Below are positions 10,489 through 18,272 of a DNA stretch of 64,000 bases, piece by piece. How positions within the stretch are numbered: the first letter of the stretch is position 1; every line of letters starts with the position of its first letter. The DNA is taken from the NCBI GenBank assembly GCA_027487485.1, contig JAIYDN010000067.1, positions 62,001 through 126,000 of the forward strand, given 5' to 3'. This DNA comes from Planctomycetaceae bacterium. Its GTDB lineage: Bacteria; Planctomycetota; Planctomycetia; Pirellulales; Pirellulaceae. Both the position numbers and the translations under genes were made by a program. Below the pieces are notes generated by a model that was not told where the DNA came from, searched no databases, and was given only the letters and a program-made list of their open reading frames with translations.

Positions 10489-10558
10489 GAGCCGCGGGCG
10501 TTAGCCGCGTAAAGTACTTTCTTCCAGCAATGCAAATCGCGGCTAGCGCCCGCGGCTC
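10489..10558. repeat. REP-like inverted repeat after clpC
   Basis: Left arm 10489-10509 (GAGCCGCGGGCGTTAGCCGCG) and right arm 10538-10558 are reverse complements with one mismatch over 21 bases, around a 28-base loop. A partial third copy (TTAGCGGCTAGCGACTGCGG) follows at 10561. It lies 10 bases after the clpC stop. The element resembles the GC-rich dispersed palindromes of Pirellulaceae genomes. It could end transcription or protect the mRNA 3' end, though no T-run follows. Confidence 0.8.
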
Positions 10559-10698
10559 AGTTAGCGGCTAGCGACTGCGGCAAAGGAAGATTAGATTAAT
10601 CAGGATGGACCGAGTCGAAAGGCTTGGTCCATTCTGTTTTTATAGACAGTGAGCTTCGCGGCTTGTGCTCGGCTCTCCCAACTTCTTAGGAATTCATC

Positions 10699-11964
10699 TT
10701 GTTCGACATCGATTCCATTCGTTGCCAATTTCCATCGCTTCACCGAATCCAAAACGGCAAAACAGTAGCTTATTTGGATGGTCCTGCTGGCACTCAAGTC
10801 CCGCAATCGGTGGTGGACCGAATTTCGGAATCCTTGTTGCATCACAATGCAAACCGGTCTGGACGATTTGCCACGAGCCGCGAAGTCGATGCAGGCATGA
10901 AGCACGCGCATCAGGTCTTCGCCGATTTTCTCAACGCACCATGCCCTGAGTCGGTGGCTTTCGGTCCGAACATGACGTCGCTGACGCTTCAGTTCTCGCG
11001 AGCGATCGCTAAAGAATGGAAGGCTGGAGACCGGATTTTGGTATCGCAGCTGGATCACGACGCGAACTTTACGCCTTGGGTTTTGGCTGCCCAAGACAGG
11101 GGCGTGGAAGTTTGCCAAATCGCGGTGAACAAGCAGGATGTCACGTTGGACTTGGATTCGCTTCGCAGTTTATTGACGGACCGAACTCGGTTGGTCGCGG
11201 TGACTGCTGCTTCGAATGCGGTTGGCTCTTTGACTCCCGTCCGTCAAATTGCGGACATGGTCCACTCCGTGGGTGCAGAGCTATTTGTGGACGCAGTCCA
11301 TTATGCTCCTCATAGAAGCGTTGATGTGTCCCAGTGGAATTGTGACTACCTAGTTTGCTCTGCCTATAAGTTCTTTGGTCCGCACATCGGCGTTCTTTAC
11401 GGACGACCTGAGCGCATGATGCAGCTGACTCCTTACAAGCTGCGTCCCGCGCCGGACAGTTTACCCGTGCGTTGGATGACTGGCACTCAGAATCATGCAT
11501 GCATCGCTGGCGCGGCTGCTGCCGTTGAATACATTGCATCGTTATCTGACAGTTCCACGACCTCGCCAGTCACAGCAACTCAAGTCTCGGCATCTGCGAC
11601 TAGCTTGCGTGCGAAGCTGGTGGACGCAATGAATCAGATCCAAAATCACGAAATGCAATTGGTCCAAAGATTGATCGCTGGCCTCCAATCGATCTCGGGA
11701 GTCCAAATCTTTGGCATTGTTGAAGCGGCAAGGATGTCAGAACGAGCACCCACGGTTGCCTTTCGGTTGGATTCGATGAAGTCGATTGACGTGGCTCAGC
11801 GTTTGGGTGACGAAGGTGTTTTCGTTTGGCACGGAAACTACTATGCGTTACCTTTGACTACGGCTTTGGGAACGGAACCGGACGGAATGGTGCGTATCGG
11901 CTGCATGCACTACAACACTCAAGAAGAGATCGATCGGACGATTGATTTGATCCGCTCGATTTAA
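10699..11964 (+). CDS. Cysteine-desulfurase-like class V aminotransferase
   Basis: 421 residues from TTG 10699, preceded by TTAGGAA at good spacing. This is a fold-type I PLP enzyme: Schiff-base lysine K224 in CSAYKFFGPHIGVLYG, PLP-binding D198 and H201 (FVDAVHYAPH), and H120 in LDHDAN. It matches the 'cysteine desulfurase-like' branch near SufS/CsdA. The catalytic cysteine loop of true desulfurases (RxGHHCA-like) is replaced by WHGNYYALP, so sulfur transfer by a persulfide at that site looks unlikely. A Cys occurs nearby in RIGCMHYN. It may be an isomerase, lyase or transaminase; the substrate is unknown. It converges with the next gene, whose stop overlaps its own by 4 bases. Confidence 0.85.
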   Translation: MFDIDSIRCQFPSLHRIQNGKTVAYLDGPAGTQVPQSVVDRISESLLHHNANRSGRFATSREVDAGMKHAHQVFADFLNAPCPESVAFGPNMTSLTLQFSRAIAKEWKAGDRILVSQLDHDANFTPWVLAAQDRGVEVCQIAVNKQDVTLDLDSLRSLLTDRTRLVAVTAASNAVGSLTPVRQIADMVHSVGAELFVDAVHYAPHRSVDVSQWNCDYLVCSAYKFFGPHIGVLYGRPERMMQLTPYKLRPAPDSLPVRWMTGTQNHACIAGAAAAVEYIASLSDSSTTSPVTATQVSASATSLRAKLVDAMNQIQNHEMQLVQRLIAGLQSISGVQIFGIVEAARMSERAPTVAFRLDSMKSIDVAQRLGDEGVFVWHGNYYALPLTTALGTEPDGMVRIGCMHYNTQEEIDRTIDLIRSI

Positions 11965-13409
11965 TCGCCAGCTTGCTCGAGCGACAGAATGGGCCAGCGA
12001 GAAAGGCGTTGTATCTTTTTCGCTTCAGAATCGTTTGGAACAAACACAAAGCACTTTTCAAAAGGCACTCGGTGCAGTCTCAAATCGCCAGCGACTCGCC
12101 ATTCTTGTTCCTGAGTCCAATCGTGCTTGCCACCGTGTGATGAGACGACTTGGCAGTAGACAAGCGAATCCGCGTCCCGGTGCTTTGCTTCTTCCGGCGA
12201 GATGTACTGAACTTGCTTTGCCCCTTGCTCGACCATCCAATCGAGATCAATCATCAGCCCATAAGGCTCCCAGTCCCATCTTCCTAAATGCGATTGAAAT
12301 CGCCGCAGCGATGGCAGCTCATCAATAGGACGCTGCGAAAAACAGACCGTTTCCTGTTGGGAGCGTCTCAGGTCCGTTGTTCCGATCAATCGTTGCTGTT
12401 CCAGGATGCGAATCAAGGTGCCCATAGCACTTGGCTTGTCTGTCCAAGGCTGGTGCATGATTTCGTCGTGAAACTGCGATAGAGACTGATCGGGCCAAGG
12501 GCCACGTCGGGCCCGAGTGAAATGAATCAGGTATTTGCGATCGGATCGCTTTCGAAGTGTTGGCAGGCGGATCAGTAACTGCGAAGTGCCGGTGGTTCGA
12601 TTGCGATATTGAGAAATATCTTCAATGATGTCATCGGGCTGGATTCCGGGAATCGCTGCGATCGCTTCATTCGCTTCTGTTGCCATGCTGGAGCTCGGAA
12701 TGATCCAACCCACCGCTCCAGCATCGATCAAACGCCGCTGTACTTGCGAGGCGACCGGCTTGCTGCCGTTTGCAGCTTGGATCGTGATATAGGTTGAACC
12801 CGGTGGGATCTCTGGGGTTTCGAGTCGTTGATGAAGGAGTGTCTCGATAGCCCCACCCTTCCGTACAGAAAGTGCGAACAAATGATCCGACAAGAAAGCG
12901 ATCGCCCGATCTTGGATCGATGGTCCAGGTTGAAAAGCTTCGGGCGATTCAGGAACAAAGTGGATTGTACCCAAACAGTGCAACACTTTGTTTTCAACGG
13001 CAGCGGCCGAGTCGTTGCTGCTTACGTTGCCGTTGCCCTGGCCATTGCCAACGACAAGCGACATCCATGCAACTTTCATACGACTGCATGCATGCTGGAT
13101 AGCATGATAGTAAGGGGTGTCAGATGCAATCAGCACTACCCATCCTTGCTGGTGAGCAAGATGCAACGATGCCTGCAATGCAGCTTGCCAGTCTTGTTCT
13201 GCGAAGCCAAATTTGGTTTGCCGAGACGATGTGATACCGAGCAATCGCAGGTTGTCGAGTCTCTGAACTTCCGACTGAATCTGGAAGGCACCTTTGCCCA
13301 TCAAGTGAACAAGTTGCTGAGCCCAAGGGACGGGGAAATGCTCCAAAGTGAGCGGAAACTTTTGCAATGTATTATCCCCTGCGATCAAAGATCCGTTTAG
13401 CTTTTCCAT
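11961..13409 (-). CDS. Uncharacterised two-part protein paired with a PaaK-like ligase
   Basis: 482 residues, start overlapping the end of the upstream PaaK-like gene by 38 bases, so the two are probably coupled. The first about 290 residues show Rossmann-like stretches (QQGWVVLIASDTPYYHAIQ) without a clear family. The last about 190 residues contain HFTRARRGPWPDQS, SAMGTLIRILEQQRLIG, VCFSQRP, GRWDWEPYGLMID and TQEQEWRVAGDL. I recognise this pattern as a conserved but unassigned module found in proteins of other phyla such as cyanobacteria, sometimes annotated loosely as DUF2971-like. No catalytic motif can be named with confidence. The join of two distinct parts and the overlap with an adenylating enzyme suggest a specialised modification step, which is inference. 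Confidence 0.7.
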   Translation of the reverse strand: MEKLNGSLIAGDNTLQKFPLTLEHFPVPWAQQLVHLMGKGAFQIQSEVQRLDNLRLLGITSSRQTKFGFAEQDWQAALQASLHLAHQQGWVVLIASDTPYYHAIQHACSRMKVAWMSLVVGNGQGNGNVSSNDSAAAVENKVLHCLGTIHFVPESPEAFQPGPSIQDRAIAFLSDHLFALSVRKGGAIETLLHQRLETPEIPPGSTYITIQAANGSKPVASQVQRRLIDAGAVGWIIPSSSMATEANEAIAAIPGIQPDDIIEDISQYRNRTTGTSQLLIRLPTLRKRSDRKYLIHFTRARRGPWPDQSLSQFHDEIMHQPWTDKPSAMGTLIRILEQQRLIGTTDLRRSQQETVCFSQRPIDELPSLRRFQSHLGRWDWEPYGLMIDLDWMVEQGAKQVQYISPEEAKHRDADSLVYCQVVSSHGGKHDWTQEQEWRVAGDLRLHRVPFEKCFVFVPNDSEAKKIQRLSRWPILSLEQAGD

Positions 13410-14694
13410 CGGAGCGTGGCAAGGTGCCTGTCAGCACTTCGGCAACTTGAAATCGGAGATTCAATTGCACCGAAAGCTTCTCGGAGATGGCGTTTGCAAG
13501 CGCCTTGCGTTCGGTATCCGTAGCCAAGCTGTTCGCTGTTTCAAATTCTAGAACTAGCTCGTCCAACGCGTTGGTTTTGGTGACCGTTAGTCGATAATCC
13601 GACACGTCGGAAAATGATCGCAAGATTGCATCGATGCTGGATGGGAACACGTTCACCCCACGAACTACCAGCATATCGTCAACGCGTCCTAGAACGCCAC
13701 CTTCCAGGCGAACGAATCGGCTCGATGGGTTGTCGACTTGAACGGGGCGCACAAGGTCACCTGTGCGATACCGTAATACAGGGGCGCCGACTCGGCCAAG
13801 TGAAGTCATCACAAGCTCGAAGATCCCTTCGTCCTCGTGGGAGCGACCAGCGACAGGAATGAATTCGGCGATAAATTCACTTTCGATCACATGCAAGGCT
13901 TTTCCGTCTTTGGAGCCAAATCCCCAAGGCCCAATCTCCGTGGCGCCAGCATGGTCCATCACTTCAGCACCATACATGCGATGGATTTGATCGCGGATTG
14001 AAGGAACGCTTCCACCCGGCTCGCCTGCCACAAACACCTTCTTGATTGCCGATTTCGAAAGATCGATCCCTCGATCGAGAGCATCTTGAGCCAGATGCAT
14101 TGCGTAGCTGGGGGTGCTAAAAAGAACCGTCGGTTGTGCTGCCAAAATCATATCGATCCTAGCGGCCGTCGACATGCCACCGCTTGGGATCACCATGCAT
14201 CCGCGAGACAAGCACGCATCATGGGCGCTCCAGAAACCGATGAAAGGGCCGAACGAAAAGGCCATCAAGATACGGTCCGAAGGTTTGATCCCGCAAGCGT
14301 CCAGAACATATTGCCAAGTCTCGATCCACCAATCCCAATCTTGTTGAGTGTCCAAGATGACCATCGGGCGTCCACGCGTTCCGCTGGTGCGATGGTAACG
14401 GCGGTATGCAGAATCGCTTTGATAAGGTTCGGAGGCAAAAGTGTGATGAATTGCGACACCGCTCGGGTCCGATCCTAGCCAGTCAGATTTCTGCGACATC
14501 GGCATGCTTGCCCATTCGCTTAGGGAACTCAGTTGGAGCGCATGAGTGCCGAACTTTTCGCGGTAAAACTGATTCTGTGGTAAGACCGTAGCCAAAAGGC
14601 GGTTCAGTCTTTCCAGCTGGTGTCTTTCCAAATCAGATCGGTTTAGCTCAAGCATCACCTGACGTCGAGCTCGATTTTGTTCAAGATGTTCCAT
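13372..14694 (-). CDS. PaaK-like phenylacetate-CoA ligase family (AMP-forming) enzyme
   Basis: 440 residues, the usual size of PaaK. The AMP-binding P-loop-like motif reads YHRTSGTRGRPMVI (the family's S/T-SGTTG-P motif), followed by HAGATEIGPWGFG (adenine-binding region), RYRTGDLV (the conserved YRTGD aspartate) and the C-terminal hinge and lid with GRVDDMLVVRGVNVFPSSID, which is diagnostic for PaaK relatives. It should activate a carboxylic acid as an acyl-adenylate and then form the CoA ester. The substrate is unknown and no phenylacetate catabolic genes are nearby, so it is more likely a biosynthetic or modifying ligase acting with the overlapping downstream gene. The feo operon lies upstream on the same strand, separated by only a short gap. 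Confidence 0.88.
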   Translation of the reverse strand: MEHLEQNRARRQVMLELNRSDLERHQLERLNRLLATVLPQNQFYREKFGTHALQLSSLSEWASMPMSQKSDWLGSDPSGVAIHHTFASEPYQSDSAYRRYHRTSGTRGRPMVILDTQQDWDWWIETWQYVLDACGIKPSDRILMAFSFGPFIGFWSAHDACLSRGCMVIPSGGMSTAARIDMILAAQPTVLFSTPSYAMHLAQDALDRGIDLSKSAIKKVFVAGEPGGSVPSIRDQIHRMYGAEVMDHAGATEIGPWGFGSKDGKALHVIESEFIAEFIPVAGRSHEDEGIFELVMTSLGRVGAPVLRYRTGDLVRPVQVDNPSSRFVRLEGGVLGRVDDMLVVRGVNVFPSSIDAILRSFSDVSDYRLTVTKTNALDELVLEFETANSLATDTERKALANAISEKLSVQLNLRFQVAEVLTGTLPRSDGKAKRIFDRRG

Positions 14695-14718
14695 GACGTA
14701 ACTTGCTGTCGATCCGAA

Positions 14719-14946
14719 TCAGAGCGAACGGACTTCGTTTTTCTCGATTGAAATTCGTTTAAGCTCGACAAGAGGCACTGCTTCCTTAGATCGCGAACAA
14801 CCATTGACGCAACTGGAGCAGCTTGATTTCGCATTGGTTTCGCGTGGTGCCTGTACAAGTCGTATCCAGAATACGATCCAGGATCGCAAAACAAGTGCTG
14901 CACAAAGAAGAACGACGAAGACTGCAATTGCGGTTTGAAGACTCAT
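14719..14946 (-). CDS. FeoB-associated Cys-rich membrane protein
   Basis: About 75 residues directly downstream of feoB. One N-terminal TM helix (TAIAVFVVLLCAALVLRSWIVFWI) is followed by a cytoplasmic tail with CSSCVNGC, a cysteine cluster typical of the small FeoB-associated Cys-rich proteins that stand in for FeoC in many phyla. It likely helps FeoB at the membrane, perhaps by binding metal. Three in-frame ATGs (14955, 14952, 14946) follow AAAGGA; 14946 has the best spacing and is used here. It is the last gene of the operon. Confidence 0.8.
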   Translation of the reverse strand: MSLQTAIAVFVVLLCAALVLRSWIVFWIRLVQAPRETNAKSSCSSCVNGCSRSKEAVPLVELKRISIEKNEVRSL

Positions 14947-14968
14947 AACCATCATGTCCTTTCTGTCG

Positions 14969-17260
14969 TTAGCTGAATACTTTGAATGCGATCCAAGCGC
15001 CGATGTAGGCGAGAGTCGTCATGTACACGAATGAAAAAACGGGCCAACGCCAAGAATTCGTTTCACGTCGGATCGTCATTAAAGTTGCGGAACATTGAGC
15101 GCACAATGCGAAGAAGATCATGATGGACATCGCGGTCGCAAGGGAAAAGACTGGCCTGCCATCTGGCCACTGAGCGTCCTTCATTTGGGCTTGGAGACCT
15201 TCGCTTTCATGATCTTCGGCAGAGCCCAACGAATAGATGGTTCCCAGAGTTGAAATGATGACTTCTCGAGCAGGAAAAGAAGCGATTACAGCCACTCCGA
15301 TCTTCCAATCCCAGCCCAAAGGTTTCACCGCAGGTTCGATGAATCGACCTGTTAAACCCAGGAAACTGTTTTCAATGAGCGAGCTTCTCAGCGCATTGAC
15401 TCGGTCGGTTTCTTCAGCAATGGCTTGTCTGGTTCTTTCCAGTTCTCCGTCCAATTGCTCGAGTTTGGATGTTTCTTGGGATTCGGTGGCTTTGGCTTTC
15501 TGAGACTCCAACGAGGCAAGTTCGGACTGTTGTTTTTCAAGCGAGGATGTTGCAGCATCAACTTGATCGTGATCGCCGGGGAAATAGCCAGCGGCCCAAA
15601 CCAAAACCGTTGTGCAAAAAATCAAAGTTCCAGCTCGGGTAACAAACGCGAGAACTCGTTCCCATACGCGCTGATAAATAACGTATGGCGATGGCCACTT
15701 GTAGGAATGCAATTCCATCAAAAAGGTAGCCGTCTCACCTGGGAAGAAGAACTTTTTAAGAATCCAAGCGACAGGAATTGCAACAATGGCACCGATCGAT
15801 TGCATTCCTAGCAATACCAAACCTTGCAGCGAAACCCAACCTGCTGCGTAAGTCGTCGCAGGAACAAAAGCAGACACCATTAGGATATAGACCGGCATGC
15901 GTGCCGAGCAGCTCATGAGCGGGGCGATAAGCAGAGTAACCATTCGATCTTTTCGATTCTCGATAGTGCGGGTGGCCATAATGCCGGGTACTGCACAAGC
16001 AAAAGAAGACATTAAAGGGAGAAATGACTTCCCGCTGAGGCCGACCGAGGACATCAGCTTATCCATGACGAATGCAGCACGCGCCATATAGCCGCAGTCT
16101 TCTAAAACCGCGATGAAGAAAAATAGAATCGCAATTTGCGGCAAGAACATCAGCACGCCCCCCACGCCCGCGACAACCCCGTCCACAAAAAGGCTTCGCA
16201 GTGCACCTGGTGGCAGTACTCCTTCCACTTGGGCACCGATCCAACCTTGGAGCGTTTCGATTCCTTGCATCGGCAAAGCCGCAAAAAAGGTGATCGATTG
16301 AAAAACCAAAAACATGATCAGCACGAATACAAACATCCCAACCCAGCGATGAGTCAGCCATTTGTCCACTTTGTCGCTCCAAGAAACCGATTTGGATTCT
16401 CGCCGCGTGACCGCGCCCTCGATCGTGCGACGGATCCAAGCATAGCGAGTCTTGGTTTCGAACATTGGGACCTTGCAACCAGCTTCTGCTAAACGATTTC
16501 TCGAAGCTGCGATGCGATCATTGATCTCATGCAAACCGGATTGGCAAAGCGAACGTTGGTATTCGCCATCAGTGTCAATAAGCAGCCGATCCACTTGAAA
16601 GCGAAAAGACGACTTCCCTTGCGAGGCAAGCCAAGCCGCTAATTCTTCCGCTTCCGTGTGAAAAGCAGCCGGAAATTGAGCCCGAGCAAACTGGCTTGGG
16701 TGGATCTGGTCCGGCGGGGATAACAACAAACGTTCAATAGCTTCGCGAACCAGTTCAATTCCTTTGCGTTTATTGGCAGAGGTGCAAACCACTGGCACCC
16801 CGAGACGCTTCGATAGCAACCCCGCGTCGACCTTGATACCCTCTGATTCCACTCGGTCCCACATATTGAAAACAACAAGTACGGGTAACCCAAGTTCATA
16901 GACCTGGCTAAACAGATACAAGTTCCGCTCGATATTGGCGGCATCCAAGATCACCACGGCTAGTTCTGGTTTGGCCTGGTTCGGAAATGTACCCGTTAGC
17001 ACGTTCACCGCGACCGCTTCGTCCGCGGACCTCGCTGCAAGCGAATAAGTTCCAGGCAGGTCGATCACATCGACTGTCAATTGGGAGCCTGTAAGACGCC
17101 CGACTTTTTGTTCTACAGTAACACCGGGATAATTGCCGACCCTGGCGTTCATGCCGCACAAAGCATTAAACAAGCTGCTTTTACCAGTGTTTGGATTACC
17201 GATCAACGCCACGGTTCTTAGGAGTGGGGGCGTCGAAGAAGCAGACTCGTTCCCTAGCAT
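14969..17260 (-). CDS. feoB: Ferrous iron transporter FeoB
   Basis: 763 residues. The N-terminal G domain has G1 GNPNTGKS (21-28), G2 region GNYPGVTVE, G3 DLPG (67-70) and G4 NMWD (132-135). A helical region follows, then the polytopic membrane part with the two Gate regions, including PLMSSFACAVPGIMATR and SCSARMPVYILMVSAF. It carries Fe2+ across the inner membrane. Unusual: a predicted coiled coil of about 65 residues (roughly 565-632; LEKQQSELASLESQKAKATE and onward) sits between late TM segments, presumably in the periplasm, and is much longer than in E. coli FeoB. Its ATG overlaps the feoA stop by one base, so the two are tightly coupled. Confidence 0.96.
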   Translation of the reverse strand: MLGNESASSTPPLLRTVALIGNPNTGKSSLFNALCGMNARVGNYPGVTVEQKVGRLTGSQLTVDVIDLPGTYSLAARSADEAVAVNVLTGTFPNQAKPELAVVILDAANIERNLYLFSQVYELGLPVLVVFNMWDRVESEGIKVDAGLLSKRLGVPVVCTSANKRKGIELVREAIERLLLSPPDQIHPSQFARAQFPAAFHTEAEELAAWLASQGKSSFRFQVDRLLIDTDGEYQRSLCQSGLHEINDRIAASRNRLAEAGCKVPMFETKTRYAWIRRTIEGAVTRRESKSVSWSDKVDKWLTHRWVGMFVFVLIMFLVFQSITFFAALPMQGIETLQGWIGAQVEGVLPPGALRSLFVDGVVAGVGGVLMFLPQIAILFFFIAVLEDCGYMARAAFVMDKLMSSVGLSGKSFLPLMSSFACAVPGIMATRTIENRKDRMVTLLIAPLMSCSARMPVYILMVSAFVPATTYAAGWVSLQGLVLLGMQSIGAIVAIPVAWILKKFFFPGETATFLMELHSYKWPSPYVIYQRVWERVLAFVTRAGTLIFCTTVLVWAAGYFPGDHDQVDAATSSLEKQQSELASLESQKAKATESQETSKLEQLDGELERTRQAIAEETDRVNALRSSLIENSFLGLTGRFIEPAVKPLGWDWKIGVAVIASFPAREVIISTLGTIYSLGSAEDHESEGLQAQMKDAQWPDGRPVFSLATAMSIMIFFALCAQCSATLMTIRRETNSWRWPVFSFVYMTTLAYIGAWIAFKVFS

Positions 17261-17487
17261 TATTCTGTCCGGGCAATTTGTACGCGTGCTGCTTCCGTTT
17301 TTCGAAGGCTGATACGGTAGCCTTGAACCGAAAATTCAATTGGATCACCCATAGGAGCTTTACCAATCATGGTTATGGGCTCCCCATCGATAATTCCCAT
17401 TTCCATGAGCCTGCTGGCCAGTACATCATTTCCCAAGACTTCGGTAATTTCGGCAGTCTCGCCCTGGCCGAGTTCGTCGAGACGCAT
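17260..17487 (-). CDS. feoA: FeoA-domain protein (copy next to feoB)
   Basis: 75 residues forming one SH3-like FeoA domain: MRLDELGQGETAEITEV, then the conserved LASRLMEMGIIDGEPI and MGDPIEFSVQGYRISLRK. FeoA is a small cytosolic partner of FeoB. Its stop overlaps the feoB start by one base and it lies 12 bases after another FeoA-like gene. Of the two copies this one is the more conventional in sequence. Confidence 0.93.
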   Translation of the reverse strand: MRLDELGQGETAEITEVLGNDVLASRLMEMGIIDGEPITMIGKAPMGDPIEFSVQGYRISLRKTEAARVQIARTE

Positions 17488-17499
17488 GGTTCAATCACG

Positions 17500-17742
17500 C
17501 TAGCTGTTGGTGGGAACAACAAAGATGTCCGCCGAGTCACCCAACCGAAGGCTAATTCGCCTGCCTTCGATGCAAATCAAACAAGGTTCTCCGCGACACA
17601 CCATGCGAACATTGCAGCCTTGCCGAATGCCCAGTTCTTCCAGACGTTGAACTTGGCACGGACGCCCGCACATTTCGACGATGGTGCCTTCGGAGTCGCA
17701 AGGCAGGAATTCAATTGGGAGGGGGACCGAGTCAGTGATCAT
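17500..17742 (-). CDS. Second FeoA-domain protein, Cys-containing, first gene of the feo operon
   Basis: 80 residues, also a FeoA domain (QRLEELGIRQGCNVRMV ... EGRRISLRLGDSADIFV), but with extra cysteines: one in FLPCDSEG, one in EMCGRPCQVQ (two residues), one in GCNVRMVCRGEPCLICIEG (four residues). The first FeoA copy has none. The cysteine spacing could allow metal or redox sensing, which is inference. It opens the operon, about 127 bases downstream of a Fur-like palindrome. Confidence 0.88.
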   Translation of the reverse strand: MITDSVPLPIEFLPCDSEGTIVEMCGRPCQVQRLEELGIRQGCNVRMVCRGEPCLICIEGRRISLRLGDSADIFVVPTNS

Positions 17743-17868
17743 AAAACCACGGAGTTGGGGTTAAGCTTCATCTTTTGAAACCAAAGTCGCTTTGCCATCG
17801 AGCATTCCTTGCTAACAAGCACTCTTCTATCGGGCTGTTCATCCAGATCGGCGTTTTGGCCAATCTTT

Positions 17869-17887
17869 ATTGAGACTCGATTTCAAT
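17869..17887 (-). promoter_or_regulatory. Fur-like operator upstream of the feo operon
   Basis: The 19-base site ATTGAGACTCGATTTCAAT has imperfect dyad symmetry with matching outer arms (ATTGA...TCAAT) and the A/T-flanked TGA-N-A pattern of Fur boxes. It is about 127 bases upstream of the first feoA. Iron control of feo by Fur is well established in other bacteria. The site call rests on position and symmetry only. Confidence 0.5.
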
Positions 17888-17965
17888 AGCGACACAATGA
17901 ATCATACCCCGCTTGGGCAGTCGTGAAAAGCTGGCATCCACCCTTTTCGCCCTAGATCGGAAATC

Positions 17966-17991
17966 TTTTTCACATTTCTGGCTGTGAAAAA
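17966..17991. promoter_or_regulatory. Perfect 9-base inverted repeat between the feo operon and the RND gene
   Basis: TTTTTCACA (17966-17974) and TGTGAAAAA (17983-17991) are perfect reverse complements around an 8-base spacer, in the 530-base gap between divergent transcription units. TGTGA...TCACA-type half-sites are typical of CRP/FNR-class binding sites, but here the order is reversed (TCACA first) and the spacer is 8. It may be an operator or a small hairpin. Nothing else was recognised in the gap besides the Fur-like site. Confidence 0.4.
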
Positions 17992-18272
17992 GCCTTTATG
18001 CTTGGGGAGGAAACCGTCAACTTTTGAAAAACGAGCGTGATTTCCTAGAAAGCGGCACTACAAAAGACGATGACGAGGAGGGAACATGGCAGTGGTCAAA
18101 CGGCAAAGTCGCTTTTTTCGCGAAGGGAGTCGCGATTAGAAGGTTTTGCCCGATTCGTTTATTTTGAATCTCGTCTTGCGGATTCTTTGAGGACGAAGTC
18201 ATTTTGAAACTGTCAACGATGGCTTTTTTTTAGTAAACTCCTGCTAGTTTCAACGTTGCGAAAGATTTTAAG

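Noticed and set aside
10699-11964. Assignment as SufS/IscS for Fe-S cluster assembly beside feo
   Set aside because: The catalytic Cys loop is missing, no suf or isc genes are adjacent, and the feo operon is on the other strand with its own promoter region.
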